Shown here in pieces: positions 25,633 to 34,829 of a stretch of 64,000 nucleotides of DNA. The DNA lies in NCBI GenBank assembly GCA_030706015.1, contig JAUZPI010000011.1:16027-80026 (forward strand). The letters are read 5' to 3'. Made by a program: the position numbers and the translations under genes. The stretch's first letter is position 1. Each line of letters begins with the position of its first letter. The notes under the pieces are model-generated. The model was not told the origin of the DNA, made no database searches, and saw only the letters and a program-made list of their open reading frames with translations. The DNA is from Bacillota bacterium. GTDB taxonomy: Bacteria; Bacillota; Clostridia; Clostridiales; Clostridiaceae.

Positions 25633-27061
25633 TAATAAATTAATATTTAAGAATACTTTTTTCTTATTTATTACAAATTTTTTGAATGTATTTTCGAGCT
25701 TTGTTGTATCTATTCTTTTAGCTCGTAAAAGTTTACCTACAAATTTTGGTGATTTTTCAACTTCTCAAAATTACGCAAATTTATTGTTGATTATAGCAGA
25801 TTTTGGACTTAGTACATTGATTGTTGTGAATATAGCAAGGAATAAAGCGAAAGTAAATGAATATTTACCTAAAATTTATTCCTTTAAATATTTTTTATGC
25901 CTTGTGTATCTTATAATTAGCTACACCATGATAAATATTATACATTATAGTACCAGCGTAAGGGTATTAGTTTATATTACTGCATTTGCATATATGTGTA
26001 ATTCATTATTTTTATTCTACAGTAATGTTTTAAGAGCTTTGGAAGTAATGGAATATGAAACATATATTAATATGCTAGTTCAGACTCTTTTGGTTCTTCT
26101 CTGTATGGTTGCAATATATGTTTTTAACAGTGTAATATTTGTTGCAATTGCGTATTTAATTGAGACGGCAACTGCTGTAGTAGTGAGTGTGGCGATATTT
26201 AGAAAGAAGAATATTACACTAAAAATTAAAATTGATTTTTCAGCATGGCGTGATTTGGTTAAAGATGCTATGCCTTTTGGTTTTCATCAATTATTTGGCT
26301 ATATGTATTTATTGATTGACACATTCTTGCTTGGGGTATTTTATGGAAGCGAAAGTGTAGCTTATTATTCGGCTACCACAAAAATTTTAGTTGGTCTAAA
26401 CTTTATAACAGACACTATTATGGGTGTTATGATGCCGGTTTTATCAAGGTATTATTCAACAGATAAAAGTAAGCTAGTATCTTTTTATAAAGTTTGCCTT
26501 AAACTAATGTGGACATTTAGTATATTTTTGTCTGTAGAAATGTTCTTTAATAGTGGAAATATTATAACATTCCTATACAAAAATAAATATGATAACTCAA
26601 TACCAATTTTAATGGTGCTAAGTTTCCTAGTAGTTTTTAGATTTGTCGGTAATGTGCCAGCTGTTTTACTAACATCTTTAGATTTGCAAAAATATAGATT
26701 TTATATTGTAATTTTGGGTACCGTAATAAACGTAATTTTAAATTTATTACTTATACCAAAGTTCAACTATATGGGAGCTGCATACTCAGCGCTTCTTACT
26801 AACGCCATTTTATGTATTGTACATTTTGTAATTGTATTTAGAAAAGTGGGATATAAGACAATAGGCATTAATCCTATCAAAATAGTTGGGTATTCATTGA
26901 TTTTAATTTTTGCGGAGATGGGTATAAACAAATTCCTAGTATCTAATTTATTCATTAAGGGTATTATGGTATTTATTTTGGCAATTATAAGTACAATTTT
27001 GGTTGGAATATTTAGTAAGGGTGAAATAATTGGTATTAAGAAAGAATTAAAAAGAGGATGA
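25625..27061 (+). CDS. Oligosaccharide flippase (Wzx-like), first copy
   Basis: 478 residues with 12-14 membrane helices of the MATE/polysaccharide-transporter type; FKNTFFLFITNFLNVFSSF at the start and LPTNFGDFSTSQNYANLL are typical of Wzx/RfbX. It would flip the undecaprenyl-diphosphate repeat unit to the outer face. ATG 25625 overlaps the tarJ stop by 8 bases with AAGAGG just upstream; a few extra upstream codons are open but unsupported. Downstream it overlaps the CDP-alcohol enzyme region. A second Wzx-like gene occurs at 35.7 kb. Confidence 0.9.
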   Translation: MSDNKLIFKNTFFLFITNFLNVFSSFVVSILLARKSLPTNFGDFSTSQNYANLLLIIADFGLSTLIVVNIARNKAKVNEYLPKIYSFKYFLCLVYLIISYTMINIIHYSTSVRVLVYITAFAYMCNSLFLFYSNVLRALEVMEYETYINMLVQTLLVLLCMVAIYVFNSVIFVAIAYLIETATAVVVSVAIFRKKNITLKIKIDFSAWRDLVKDAMPFGFHQLFGYMYLLIDTFLLGVFYGSESVAYYSATTKILVGLNFITDTIMGVMMPVLSRYYSTDKSKLVSFYKVCLKLMWTFSIFLSVEMFFNSGNIITFLYKNKYDNSIPILMVLSFLVVFRFVGNVPAVLLTSLDLQKYRFYIVILGTVINVILNLLLIPKFNYMGAAYSALLTNAILCIVHFVIVFRKVGYKTIGINPIKIVGYSLILIFAEMGINKFLVSNLFIKGIMVFILAIISTILVGIFSKGEIIGIKKELKRG

Positions 27062-27066
27062 TAAGA

Positions 27067-27834
27067 ATGAAGAAAGAGATAGAAGAACTAAGAATTATTT
27101 GTCAGAAACCTGTAATCCATTCAGAAGGTGAGTCTTGGTATGGAATATATTTTTCTAGATATATTTCAATTTACATAACATACTTTCTGGTAAAGTATAC
27201 TAAAGCAACTGCTAATTTTGTAACATTTTTGTTCATTTTACTAGGTGCGATTGGAGACATATTGATATTTACAGGCAAGCCCGTTTTAGCCTTTATTGGC
27301 GTTGTATTACTTCACTTGTGGTTAATATTGGATGCGGTAGATGGAGAAGTGGCCAGGTATAGAAAAAAATCCAGCATTTTAGGAATTTATCTTGACTCCT
27401 TAGGCCATTATATAGTAAATCCAGGTATTTTAATGGCACTAGGAATTTATAGTTTTGTAAGCTATAACAATACAATCTTACTATATATATCATTTTTTAG
27501 TTTTTTAGTTATGATGTTCCTTAGACTTTTTGATGACTTGTATTACTTAACAGTTTCTAAAACACAAAATTCTAACAACAAAAGATATGAAGTAGATGAA
27601 AATCTAGAAAAATCTATTGAGGTTAGCAGTGCAAAAAAAACATCCATGATAAAAAATATTATTAATGTATTGGCGGATGATACTGTGTTGGTAATTTTAA
27701 TAACCGTAATATTTTTAATTAATATTTTTTATTCTTTAAACATTGTAATTCTTATTTGTTTTGCATTTTATCTGGTTTTATATACATTGTTGGCTTTATA
27801 TATGCTTTATAAAAGCGTAAAAAAAATGAATTAG
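27067..27834 (+). CDS. CDP-alcohol phosphotransferase family membrane enzyme (atypical motif)
   Basis: 255 residues with about six membrane helices. The CDP-alcohol phosphotransferase motif D-x2-D-G-x2-A-R-x8-G-x3-D-x3-D appears as Asp89, Asp92-Gly93, Ala96-Arg97, Gly106, Asp110, but the last position is His114 instead of Asp. In this family the fourth Asp is thought to be the catalytic base. Because tarI and tarJ lie directly upstream and no TarF/K/L is present, I infer that it transfers ribitol phosphate from CDP-ribitol to a lipid-linked glycan. ATG 27067 has AGAGG 9 bases upstream; ATG 27058 overlaps the previous stop and lacks spacing. A phospholipid synthase is the conventional alternative. 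Confidence 0.78.
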   Translation: MKKEIEELRIICQKPVIHSEGESWYGIYFSRYISIYITYFLVKYTKATANFVTFLFILLGAIGDILIFTGKPVLAFIGVVLLHLWLILDAVDGEVARYRKKSSILGIYLDSLGHYIVNPGILMALGIYSFVSYNNTILLYISFFSFLVMMFLRLFDDLYYLTVSKTQNSNNKRYEVDENLEKSIEVSSAKKTSMIKNIINVLADDTVLVILITVIFLINIFYSLNIVILICFAFYLVLYTLLALYMLYKSVKKMN

Positions 27835-27846
27835 TGGGGATTTACA

Positions 27847-29205
27847 ATGAAAGTACTTAATAACTCAATTTTAAGAATAATAACATTATTTATAATTGGT
27901 ATAACACCACTTTACTTCAATTATGCACTTGCGAATGATGGAAAGGTACTAATATTTGGTATTTTTCTGCTATTGTATCTTGCAATGTGCACTTATAGGA
28001 TTGAAGAGGCAATTTCTTTATTTTTAATTTTTAGCTACCTAATAAAATTCAATTATCCGATTTATAGTTATGTAAGAGTAAACCATGTTTTATTCTTAAT
28101 TATTATTGTTGTTGCAGTTTTAGGTAAATTTAAATTTAGAGATTTTAGAGTGAAAGTTAAGGCATGTTTTAGTAGATTTTTTATTCTCAATATAGTTTTT
28201 ATTTTTGTGATGCTTCTTACCTCCAGACTGCACTCAATTAATATTTGGGATTCTTACAGAGTAATAATAGTTTATGGATTCTCTATTATTGTCTTCATTT
28301 TCTTGATAATAGGGCTAATAAATAAAACTAATGAGGAAAGAAAAAAAATAATATACTCTGTATTGAAAATAACCTCATTATCATTGAGTATTATGGGACT
28401 GTTTACCTTAATAGGCTCTAAGTATTTGAATATGTGGGATCAATATTTTAACATAATACCTAGTGGTAGTTTCCTAAGACTTCATTTTTCAGAAGATCCA
28501 AATTATTTTGGAGCGTTCTTACTCCCAGGACTAATTGTATACATTTATAATATAAAGTCCTTAAAGAAGCACCAATTAATTGAGATGAGCATAGTACTTT
28601 TAGCGTTTATACTTACACTTTCTTTTGGTAATTTTATAGCTTTCTTTTTTGGCTTACTACTTATTGTATTAGATAAGTTTAAGTCACTTTTAAAGATTAA
28701 ATCGTTGAAATCAAAGATTAATAAAAAATCAAAAATAATAATCATTGCAATGGTAGCAGTTTTACTTGTATGCTCACCAGTAATAATTCATAAATTCTCT
28801 GGAGTAATAAAACAAAAACAAATATCCTCTAGTGAAAGATTAGATGTTTGGAAAGATGGATTTGCAATGAATTTAAAGGGAGTAAATACTTTTCTGATTG
28901 GTATTGGTGCGGATAATGCAAAGTATAATACTAGTTACTATAAGAAGACCTCCTATCCAAGGGATATGCATAATTCATTACTTCAGTTATATGCAGAAAA
29001 TGGTGTGATTGGAACATTTGTATTTATAGCTATGTGTGTAATGTTGATAAAAGCAAGCAAAAACTATGCACTTGAAAAAATAATGCTACTTACAGTTCTT
29101 GCAGATTTTATATTTATTGGCATGTTTAATGTATTTTGTGTTTGGTATATTATGTTTGCTATATATACGATTACTATGAAAGAAGTTGTTTTAGATGAGA
29201 AATAA
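27847..29205 (+). CDS. O-antigen polymerase/ligase family membrane protein (Wzy-like), first copy
   Basis: 452 residues, about 12 membrane helices. The signature periplasmic-loop region is visible: SSERLDVWKDGF near residue 320, then GIGADNAKYN, and R-D-M-H-N-S-L-L-Q-L-Y-A-E-N-G-V-I-G, as in Wzy_C proteins. It would polymerise flipped repeat units outside the membrane. ATG with GGGGATTTACA upstream. It overlaps the next glycosyltransferase by 11 bases. A ligase role (attachment to the wall) is possible for one of the two such proteins in the locus. Confidence 0.85.
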   Translation: MKVLNNSILRIITLFIIGITPLYFNYALANDGKVLIFGIFLLLYLAMCTYRIEEAISLFLIFSYLIKFNYPIYSYVRVNHVLFLIIIVVAVLGKFKFRDFRVKVKACFSRFFILNIVFIFVMLLTSRLHSINIWDSYRVIIVYGFSIIVFIFLIIGLINKTNEERKKIIYSVLKITSLSLSIMGLFTLIGSKYLNMWDQYFNIIPSGSFLRLHFSEDPNYFGAFLLPGLIVYIYNIKSLKKHQLIEMSIVLLAFILTLSFGNFIAFFFGLLLIVLDKFKSLLKIKSLKSKINKKSKIIIIAMVAVLLVCSPVIIHKFSGVIKQKQISSSERLDVWKDGFAMNLKGVNTFLIGIGADNAKYNTSYYKKTSYPRDMHNSLLQLYAENGVIGTFVFIAMCVMLIKASKNYALEKIMLLTVLADFIFIGMFNVFCVWYIMFAIYTITMKEVVLDEK

Positions 29206-30379
29206 GAATATCATATGTTTTGCTACTCTTCATACTTATTCCAACAAAGAACGACAACAACATATAATGGAACATATGTGCAATGGTGGTAATAAAGTTG
29301 TTTGGGTTAATCCTATGGGAAATATAAATCATTCAGTTTTAAATATATTTAAAAAGCTAATAAAAAGGAAGAGGCAGAAGGATTTTGTTACAAATGAAGA
29401 ATGTGAAAAAATAGAAAGTGAAAATCTAATAGAAAAGAGTATTGTTATCTTACCAATACATAATATTAAATTTTTTAGAATTATAAACTCATTTTTGTTA
29501 AATTATCAATTAAAAAAAATCGAGAAAAACTTTTTGGATGGTAAATTAGATTTTATATGGACCTACTATCCATCAGATGTGATAAATGATTACATTTTAC
29601 TAAGAAAAAGAAAATATGAGTGCAAAGTGATTTACGATAATGTTCAAAGGCTTAAAGGTGTAGAAGGTTTGCCTAAGTATGTATTGAAGTTTGAAGAAGA
29701 GTTATATAAATTATGCGATAGTATATTTTGTGACTCCATTACCATTATGAACGATGTAAAACAACTTGGTATAAATTCAATATACAGGGTTCCCCAAGGT
29801 GTTAATGTTGAAGATTTTTTGATTAATGATGAAGAAAAGGATTCTATTGATTATAAGAAGGTTGAAAAAGAGTTTAGAGGGTTTAAAAGACCGATTATTG
29901 GGTATATTGGTGGCATACACCATTCCTTAGATATTGATTTAATAGGTTATGTTGCAGACAAATGCAGTGATCTTGATTTTGTATTTGTAGGCCCTATTAA
30001 TATAGATATTACAAAACTCCTAAAATACAAGAATCTATATTTTTGGGGTTATAGAGATTATAAATATTTAAAATATTACATAAACCAATTTGATACTTGT
30101 ATTATTCCTTACAAGGTAAATGAATTCACTAAGGGAGTGTATCCAACTAAAATGTTGGAATACGTATCTATGAGAAAGAAGATAGTCTCAGTTGATTTAC
30201 CAGACATTAGAGATTTTGAAGATTACATTTTTATAAGTAGAGATTACGATGAATTCGCTGAAAATTTAAGGACTAATTCAAAGAAAATTATTGGCGCTGG
30301 CATAATTAGAGAAAACACATGGGAATCACGTTTTAGCAGAATCGAAGAGGTTTTGGAGGGACAATTATATGAAGGTTAA
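29195..30379 (+). CDS. GT-B fold glycosyltransferase
   Basis: 394 residues. N-terminal part Q-H-I-M-E-H-M-C-N-G-G-N-K-V-V-W-V-N-P-M-G and C-terminal Y-P-T-K-M-L-E-Y-V-S-M-R-K-K-I-V-S are typical of GT1/GT4-like transferases in teichuronic acid and capsule clusters (TuaH-like architecture). It transfers one sugar to the lipid-linked repeat unit; donor and linkage unknown. Start overlaps the Wzy-like gene and the end overlaps the next glycosyltransferase by 11 bases, a compact operon. Confidence 0.82.
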   Translation: MRNKNIICFATLHTYSNKERQQHIMEHMCNGGNKVVWVNPMGNINHSVLNIFKKLIKRKRQKDFVTNEECEKIESENLIEKSIVILPIHNIKFFRIINSFLLNYQLKKIEKNFLDGKLDFIWTYYPSDVINDYILLRKRKYECKVIYDNVQRLKGVEGLPKYVLKFEEELYKLCDSIFCDSITIMNDVKQLGINSIYRVPQGVNVEDFLINDEEKDSIDYKKVEKEFRGFKRPIIGYIGGIHHSLDIDLIGYVADKCSDLDFVFVGPINIDITKLLKYKNLYFWGYRDYKYLKYYINQFDTCIIPYKVNEFTKGVYPTKMLEYVSMRKKIVSVDLPDIRDFEDYIFISRDYDEFAENLRTNSKKIIGAGIIRENTWESRFSRIEEVLEGQLYEG

Positions 30380-31496
30380 GATTTTATTTATAATTACAAC
30401 ATTTCAAAAAGATGGTCCTGGAAATTATTTGAGATATATCATTAAATATATGGATAAAGAAAAGTTTGATATATATGCATGTTGTCTCTATAATAATGGA
30501 GAAATTGAAAAAGACTTAAAAGCACTTGGAGTAAAAACTTTTACATTTGATATGAAGGGATTTACAGATTTTTCTGTTGTAGGCAAATTAAAAAAATTAA
30601 TTCATCAAATTGAACCGGATATAGTAAATACAATTTTATTAAGAGCAGATTTATACGGACGATTTGCAGCAAAAAATAACTGTAAAGTTTTAATCTCAAC
30701 AATACTGAATCAAGATGACTACAGAAAAAAGAGAACAATAAAAGAAAAAATATTAATGTATTTTGATGAAAAATTAAGTAATAATTACACAGATAAAATT
30801 TTAGTGGAGGCACAAGGGGTGAGAGATTATTGCATAAAATATCAAGATATTGATGTTAATAAATATGAAGTAATTCACTCCCTTATTGATGTTAATGAAG
30901 CTAATGGTCGGGTGGCACATCCATTTTCTAATAATAATATAATTATTGGAACAGCTGGGCGACTTCACGAGCAAAAAGGACAAAAGTACCTTGTTGAGGC
31001 ATTCAGTACACTTAGTAGTAAATATCCTAATGCATACCTGTATATTTATGGAGAAGGGGAACTTAAGGATGAACTAACAGAGTTAGTATTAAGTTTGGGT
31101 ATTGAACAGAAGGTAGAGTTTAAAGGATATAGTTATGATTTATATTCTGATTTGTCAGAACTTGATGTTTACGTTATGCCATCTATGTGGGAAGGTGGTG
31201 CACCAATTTCTGTATTAACTGCTATGACAGTGGGCCTACCAATTGTCACAACAAAGGTTGGTGGTATTGAAGAATTTATAAGCGATAATGCAGAAGGGTT
31301 CTTAATTGATATTCTAGAAAAAGAAAACCTTGTTGAACTTATTGCTAGCAGATTAGATTATTGCATAAATAATCCGCAACTAGCACAAGAAATTGGTGTA
31401 AGTGCCAGAAGAAAGGTAAATAATAACTTTAGTGCAGAAATTGTATCAAAGGAATATCAGAATTTATGTATGAAACTTTTAGCTGAGAAAAAGTAA
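30369..31496 (+). CDS. Family 4 glycosyltransferase
   Basis: 375 residues, GT-B. ILFIITTFQKDGPGNYL N-terminus; C-terminal donor site I-G-T-A-G-R-L-H-E-Q-K-G-Q-K-Y-L, G-E-G-E-L, then P-S-x-W-E-G-G-A-P-I-S-V-L-T-A-M (the E-x7-E retaining GT4 element, with first acidic Glu in WEGG). GGAGGG precedes ATG at good distance. Sugar unknown. Followed by a 79-base gap before the transaminase gene. Confidence 0.88.
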   Translation: MKVKILFIITTFQKDGPGNYLRYIIKYMDKEKFDIYACCLYNNGEIEKDLKALGVKTFTFDMKGFTDFSVVGKLKKLIHQIEPDIVNTILLRADLYGRFAAKNNCKVLISTILNQDDYRKKRTIKEKILMYFDEKLSNNYTDKILVEAQGVRDYCIKYQDIDVNKYEVIHSLIDVNEANGRVAHPFSNNNIIIGTAGRLHEQKGQKYLVEAFSTLSSKYPNAYLYIYGEGELKDELTELVLSLGIEQKVEFKGYSYDLYSDLSELDVYVMPSMWEGGAPISVLTAMTVGLPIVTTKVGGIEEFISDNAEGFLIDILEKENLVELIASRLDYCINNPQLAQEIGVSARRKVNNNFSAEIVSKEYQNLCMKLLAEKK

Positions 31497-31575
31497 TATA
31501 GTATTTTATAAAAGTTGAAATAATTTATATGTAGAGTTATACTATATAAGAATATAATTGATTTGAGGTGTTAAT

Positions 31576-32715
31576 ATGGAAGTACCATTTAATAAACCAT
31601 ATATAACAGGTAATGAAATAAAGTACATGGAAGAATGTATTAATACGGGTAAAATATGTGGTGATGGAAAATATACTAAAATGGTTAGTGAGTTGTTGGA
31701 AAAAACAATGAATTCAAAGAAGATTCTTTTGACTACTTCTGGTACTCATGCTTTAGAAATGGCTTTAATACAGTTGAATTTAGAAGAAGGTGATGAAGTA
31801 ATTGTTCCATCATATACTTTTGTTTCAACTGCTAATGCGGTGTTGCTAAGAAAGGCAAAATTAGTTTTTGCTGATATAGATGAGAAAACGTTAAATATAG
31901 ATATTAATGATGTTAAAAGTAAAATTACTAAAAGAACGAGAGCCATAATGCCTGTACACTATGCTGGAATTTCATGTGATATGGATGAATTAATGAAGGT
32001 GGCTAGGGAAAATAACATATTTGTTATAGAAGATGCTGCTCAAGCAGTGTATTCAAAATATAAGGGTAAATATTTAGGTACCGTAGGAGATTTTGGGTGC
32101 TTTAGTTTTCATGAAACGAAAAATTATGTATGTGGAGAAGGTGGAGCAATTTCTGTTAATTTAGATGGAGAGGATTCTATCGAACGGGCTGAAATTATTC
32201 GTGAAAAAGGTACTAATAGAAGTAAGTTTTACAGAGGACAAGTTGATAAATATACATGGGTTGATATAGGTTCTAGTTATCTACCATCTGATATATTATC
32301 AGCTTTCTTATATGCTCAGCTTGAGAAAAGAGATGAAATCTATGCTAAGCGTAAAGCAATTTATGAAAATTATTATGAAAATTTAATTGATTTACAAAAC
32401 AGAGGAATACTGAAGTTACCAGTGATTCCTGAGTTTAGTACGTCGAATTATCATATGTTCTATGTGTTATGCGAAAGTGAAAAACAAAGAGATTATTTGA
32501 TGGCAGAGTTAAAAAAGATGGGAATAACAGCAGTATTCCACTATCTTCCATTACATACGTCACCAGTAGGAAATAGATTGGGATATGATATTGGTCAACT
32601 ACCTGTTACAGAAAAGGTCGGCGCAACTTTACTAAGACTTCCAATGTATGCTTCATTATCAAATGATAAGCAAGAATATGTGGTTGATTCTATAAAAAGA
32701 ATATTATCTGTATAA
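31576..32715 (+). CDS. wecE: dTDP-4-amino-4,6-dideoxygalactose transaminase (WecE/RffA-like)
   Basis: PLP aminotransferase of the DegT/DnrJ/EryC1 class that aminates dTDP-4-keto-6-deoxyglucose to dTDP-Fuc4N. The sequence follows E. coli WecE closely: PFNKP, GKICGDGKYT, SGTHALEMA, D-E-V-I-V-P-S-Y-T-F-V-S-T-A-N-A, PVHYAGISC-x-M-D, EDAAQAVYS, and SFHETKNY with PLP Lys182. 379 residues, family length. It shares its substrate with RfbC/RfbD. No WecD-like acetyltransferase gene is seen near, so the amino group may stay free. Clear GAGGTG site before ATG. Confidence 0.9.
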   Translation: MEVPFNKPYITGNEIKYMEECINTGKICGDGKYTKMVSELLEKTMNSKKILLTTSGTHALEMALIQLNLEEGDEVIVPSYTFVSTANAVLLRKAKLVFADIDEKTLNIDINDVKSKITKRTRAIMPVHYAGISCDMDELMKVARENNIFVIEDAAQAVYSKYKGKYLGTVGDFGCFSFHETKNYVCGEGGAISVNLDGEDSIERAEIIREKGTNRSKFYRGQVDKYTWVDIGSSYLPSDILSAFLYAQLEKRDEIYAKRKAIYENYYENLIDLQNRGILKLPVIPEFSTSNYHMFYVLCESEKQRDYLMAELKKMGITAVFHYLPLHTSPVGNRLGYDIGQLPVTEKVGATLLRLPMYASLSNDKQEYVVDSIKRILSV

Positions 32716-32721
32716 AAAGAG

Positions 32722-32758
32722 ATTCCCTGTGTTTGTATTAGTTACATATACAGGGAAT
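32722..32758. other. Hairpin without U-tract after the wecE-like gene
   Basis: ATTCCCTGT (32722-32730) and ACAGGGAAT (32750-32758) form a perfect 9-bp stem with a 19-base loop. It is followed by GCTAATTT, not a T-run, so it is more likely an RNA stabiliser/processing site or a weak terminator. Confidence 0.55.
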
Positions 32759-32788
32759 GCTAATTTATAACAAAATAAGAGGTGTAAA

Positions 32789-34027
32789 ATGAAAATAGAT
32801 AAGCTGATATCAGTTTTTGCAGCTATTTTTATAGCTGTCTATATAATTCTTCCTAAAAGTGTTGCTATACATAACAGGCAAATATCTACAGATATAATGA
32901 TCGGTGTGATATTTATTTTATTTTTAATTAAGTATTTATTTAATAAAAATAATCGTAATCAATTTAGAAATCAAGTATATGATTTCTGTCATGATAAACT
33001 TTCTATTTTATTTATAATAGTCATGTTGATTATGTTTGTATCAATATTTTATTCTAAGGAGAAGACACTAGCTTTAAGTGAAACTTTACGATTTTTATCG
33101 TACGTGCTGTTAATGTTTTTAGTAAAGTATAATTTATCAGAAGATAAAAAAGTAAGAGGTATGTTTAGGATTCTTGTATTGTCTATATTTGCAATATGTT
33201 TGTGCGGCATATATCAACATTTTACAGGATTTGCACTTAGTAAAGAGTTCATAGAAAACTATGAATTTGGAGCAAAAAACAGAATAGCAATATCTTTTGG
33301 AAATCCTAATTCTATCAGTGCATTTTTGCTTCTATTTATTTTTCCAATAATTATGGTAGCAATAGAAACAAAGAACGTAAAGCATAAAATTTCTTTGGGA
33401 ATAGTAGTTGGACTTATGGTTGTTAATATAATAATGACTTATTCAAGAAATGCATGGGTAGCATTAGCAATCGGCATAGCAATACTAGCTTTTGTGCGTA
33501 CTTGGAAATTTATAATAGCGTACATTTTGATTGGTATTGCCTCGCTGAAAGTACCTGCTATTTATAAAAGAATAGGGGATTTCTTTAATATGGATCAGAA
33601 TGTTTCTAGACTCAAACATTGGAAGGTTGCAATATTAATGATAAAGGATCATCCACTTTTTGGTGTTGGAAATGGAAACTATATAAGCAATTATGGTGAA
33701 TACATTAAAAAACACCCAGAATTGGATTATGCAAATCTTCAAAGATTTCCGTCCCATAATTCATATTTAAAGATAATTAGTGAACTTGGCATTATAGGTG
33801 GTATACCATTTATTCTATTGTTAATAATATGTACAATCAAAATAAAATACAATTTAAAATTCATAAATGACAAAATAATAAAGTCATACTTCCTTGGATT
33901 TTTTGTTTCAGCAATTTGTTTCTTGATCATGAATTTTGTTGATAATTTATTTTTTGTTCCGAAAGTAGCTATATGGTTCTGGCTAATGTTTGCAGTATGC
34001 GAAGGTTTAGTGTATACACAAAAGTAG
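32789..34027 (+). CDS. O-antigen polymerase/ligase family membrane protein (Wzy-like), second copy
   Basis: 412 residues, about 10-12 membrane helices. Signature elements: SFGNPNSISAFLLLF, T-Y-S-R-N-A-W-V-A-L, SRLKHWKVAILMIKDHPLFGVGNGNY, and PSHNSYLKIISELGIIG. Belongs to the Wzy/WaaL (O-antigen_ligase) superfamily. AAGAGGTG precedes ATG. Two such proteins in the locus mean either two polymers, or a polymerase and a ligase for one. Confidence 0.85.
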   Translation: MKIDKLISVFAAIFIAVYIILPKSVAIHNRQISTDIMIGVIFILFLIKYLFNKNNRNQFRNQVYDFCHDKLSILFIIVMLIMFVSIFYSKEKTLALSETLRFLSYVLLMFLVKYNLSEDKKVRGMFRILVLSIFAICLCGIYQHFTGFALSKEFIENYEFGAKNRIAISFGNPNSISAFLLLFIFPIIMVAIETKNVKHKISLGIVVGLMVVNIIMTYSRNAWVALAIGIAILAFVRTWKFIIAYILIGIASLKVPAIYKRIGDFFNMDQNVSRLKHWKVAILMIKDHPLFGVGNGNYISNYGEYIKKHPELDYANLQRFPSHNSYLKIISELGIIGGIPFILLLIICTIKIKYNLKFINDKIIKSYFLGFFVSAICFLIMNFVDNLFFVPKVAIWFWLMFAVCEGLVYTQK

Positions 34028-34056
34028 AAGGAAATTATAATTTGCGGGGGAAATTT

Positions 34057-34782
34057 ATGTTTTCAAAAATTTTAAGATACAATGTATTTAATGAGACAAA
34101 GGTAGAATTATTCCGATACTTAGATCAATTTCAAAAGGTAAATATTATTTCGGGTAATCCAGAAGTTTTATATAATGGTCTATATGATGAATCACTTTTT
34201 GCAAAATGTAATAGTGAGAACTCATTGATTATTCCTGATGGAATTGGAGTTGTTTTAGCTGCAAAACTTATAAAAGAACCAGTCAAAGAAAAAATTGCAG
34301 GTATAGAAGTTATGGATTCAATAATTAAACAATGCGAAAAGAGCGAAAAGAGTATTTATCTAGTGGGAGCAAAACAAGAAATTCTAGAACAATGCTTATT
34401 AAACCTTCATACTAAGTATAGCAATCTTATAATTGCAGGTAGTCATAATGGATATTTTGATCTAAATAACTGCCAGGAGTTAATTGAAGATATTAAGTTA
34501 AAGAAGCCATATGCAATATTTGTTGCAATGGGATGTCCCAGACAAGAGTACTTTATAAATAAATATATGGATGAACTTCCTAGCAAGATATATATGGGTG
34601 TTGGTGGAAGTTTTGATGTAATCGCAGGAAAAGTAAACAGAGCCCCTAGGTGGATGATTAATCTGGGTCTTGAATGGTTATACAGGGTAGCAAAAGAGCC
34701 TTTTAGAATAAAGAGGCTTGGCGTAATACCAAAGTTCTTGTTGAAAGTTATATACAATACATATATAATTAGGAAGGAATAA
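34057..34782 (+). CDS. tagA: WecG/TagA/CpsF family glycosyltransferase (N-acetylmannosaminyltransferase-like)
   Basis: 241 residues. Motifs: SGNPEVLY, I-I-P-D-G-I-G-V-V (catalytic Asp region), V-G-A-K-Q-E, S-H-N-G-Y-F, V-A-M-G-C-P-R-Q-E-Y and N-R-A-P-R-W, which define the GT26 family. TagA adds ManNAc to lipid-linked GlcNAc in wall teichoic acid; WecG adds ManNAcA; CpsF relatives add other sugars. Its presence suggests a teichoic-acid-like or capsule linkage unit. ATG 34057 follows GCGGGGGAAA; longer in-frame reading from 33973 overlaps the Wzy gene and is unsupported. Exact sugar uncertain. Confidence 0.86.
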   Translation: MFSKILRYNVFNETKVELFRYLDQFQKVNIISGNPEVLYNGLYDESLFAKCNSENSLIIPDGIGVVLAAKLIKEPVKEKIAGIEVMDSIIKQCEKSEKSIYLVGAKQEILEQCLLNLHTKYSNLIIAGSHNGYFDLNNCQELIEDIKLKKPYAIFVAMGCPRQEYFINKYMDELPSKIYMGVGGSFDVIAGKVNRAPRWMINLGLEWLYRVAKEPFRIKRLGVIPKFLLKVIYNTYIIRKE

Positions 34783-34829
34783 TGGGTTTAAAAGCCTGTA
34801 CAAGTGAATTTATTCTAGGAGATGATAGA

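Noticed and set aside
34443..34757. 104-codon minus-strand frame inside the TagA-like gene
   Set aside because: The + strand has full family motifs and ribosome site; the minus frame has neither.
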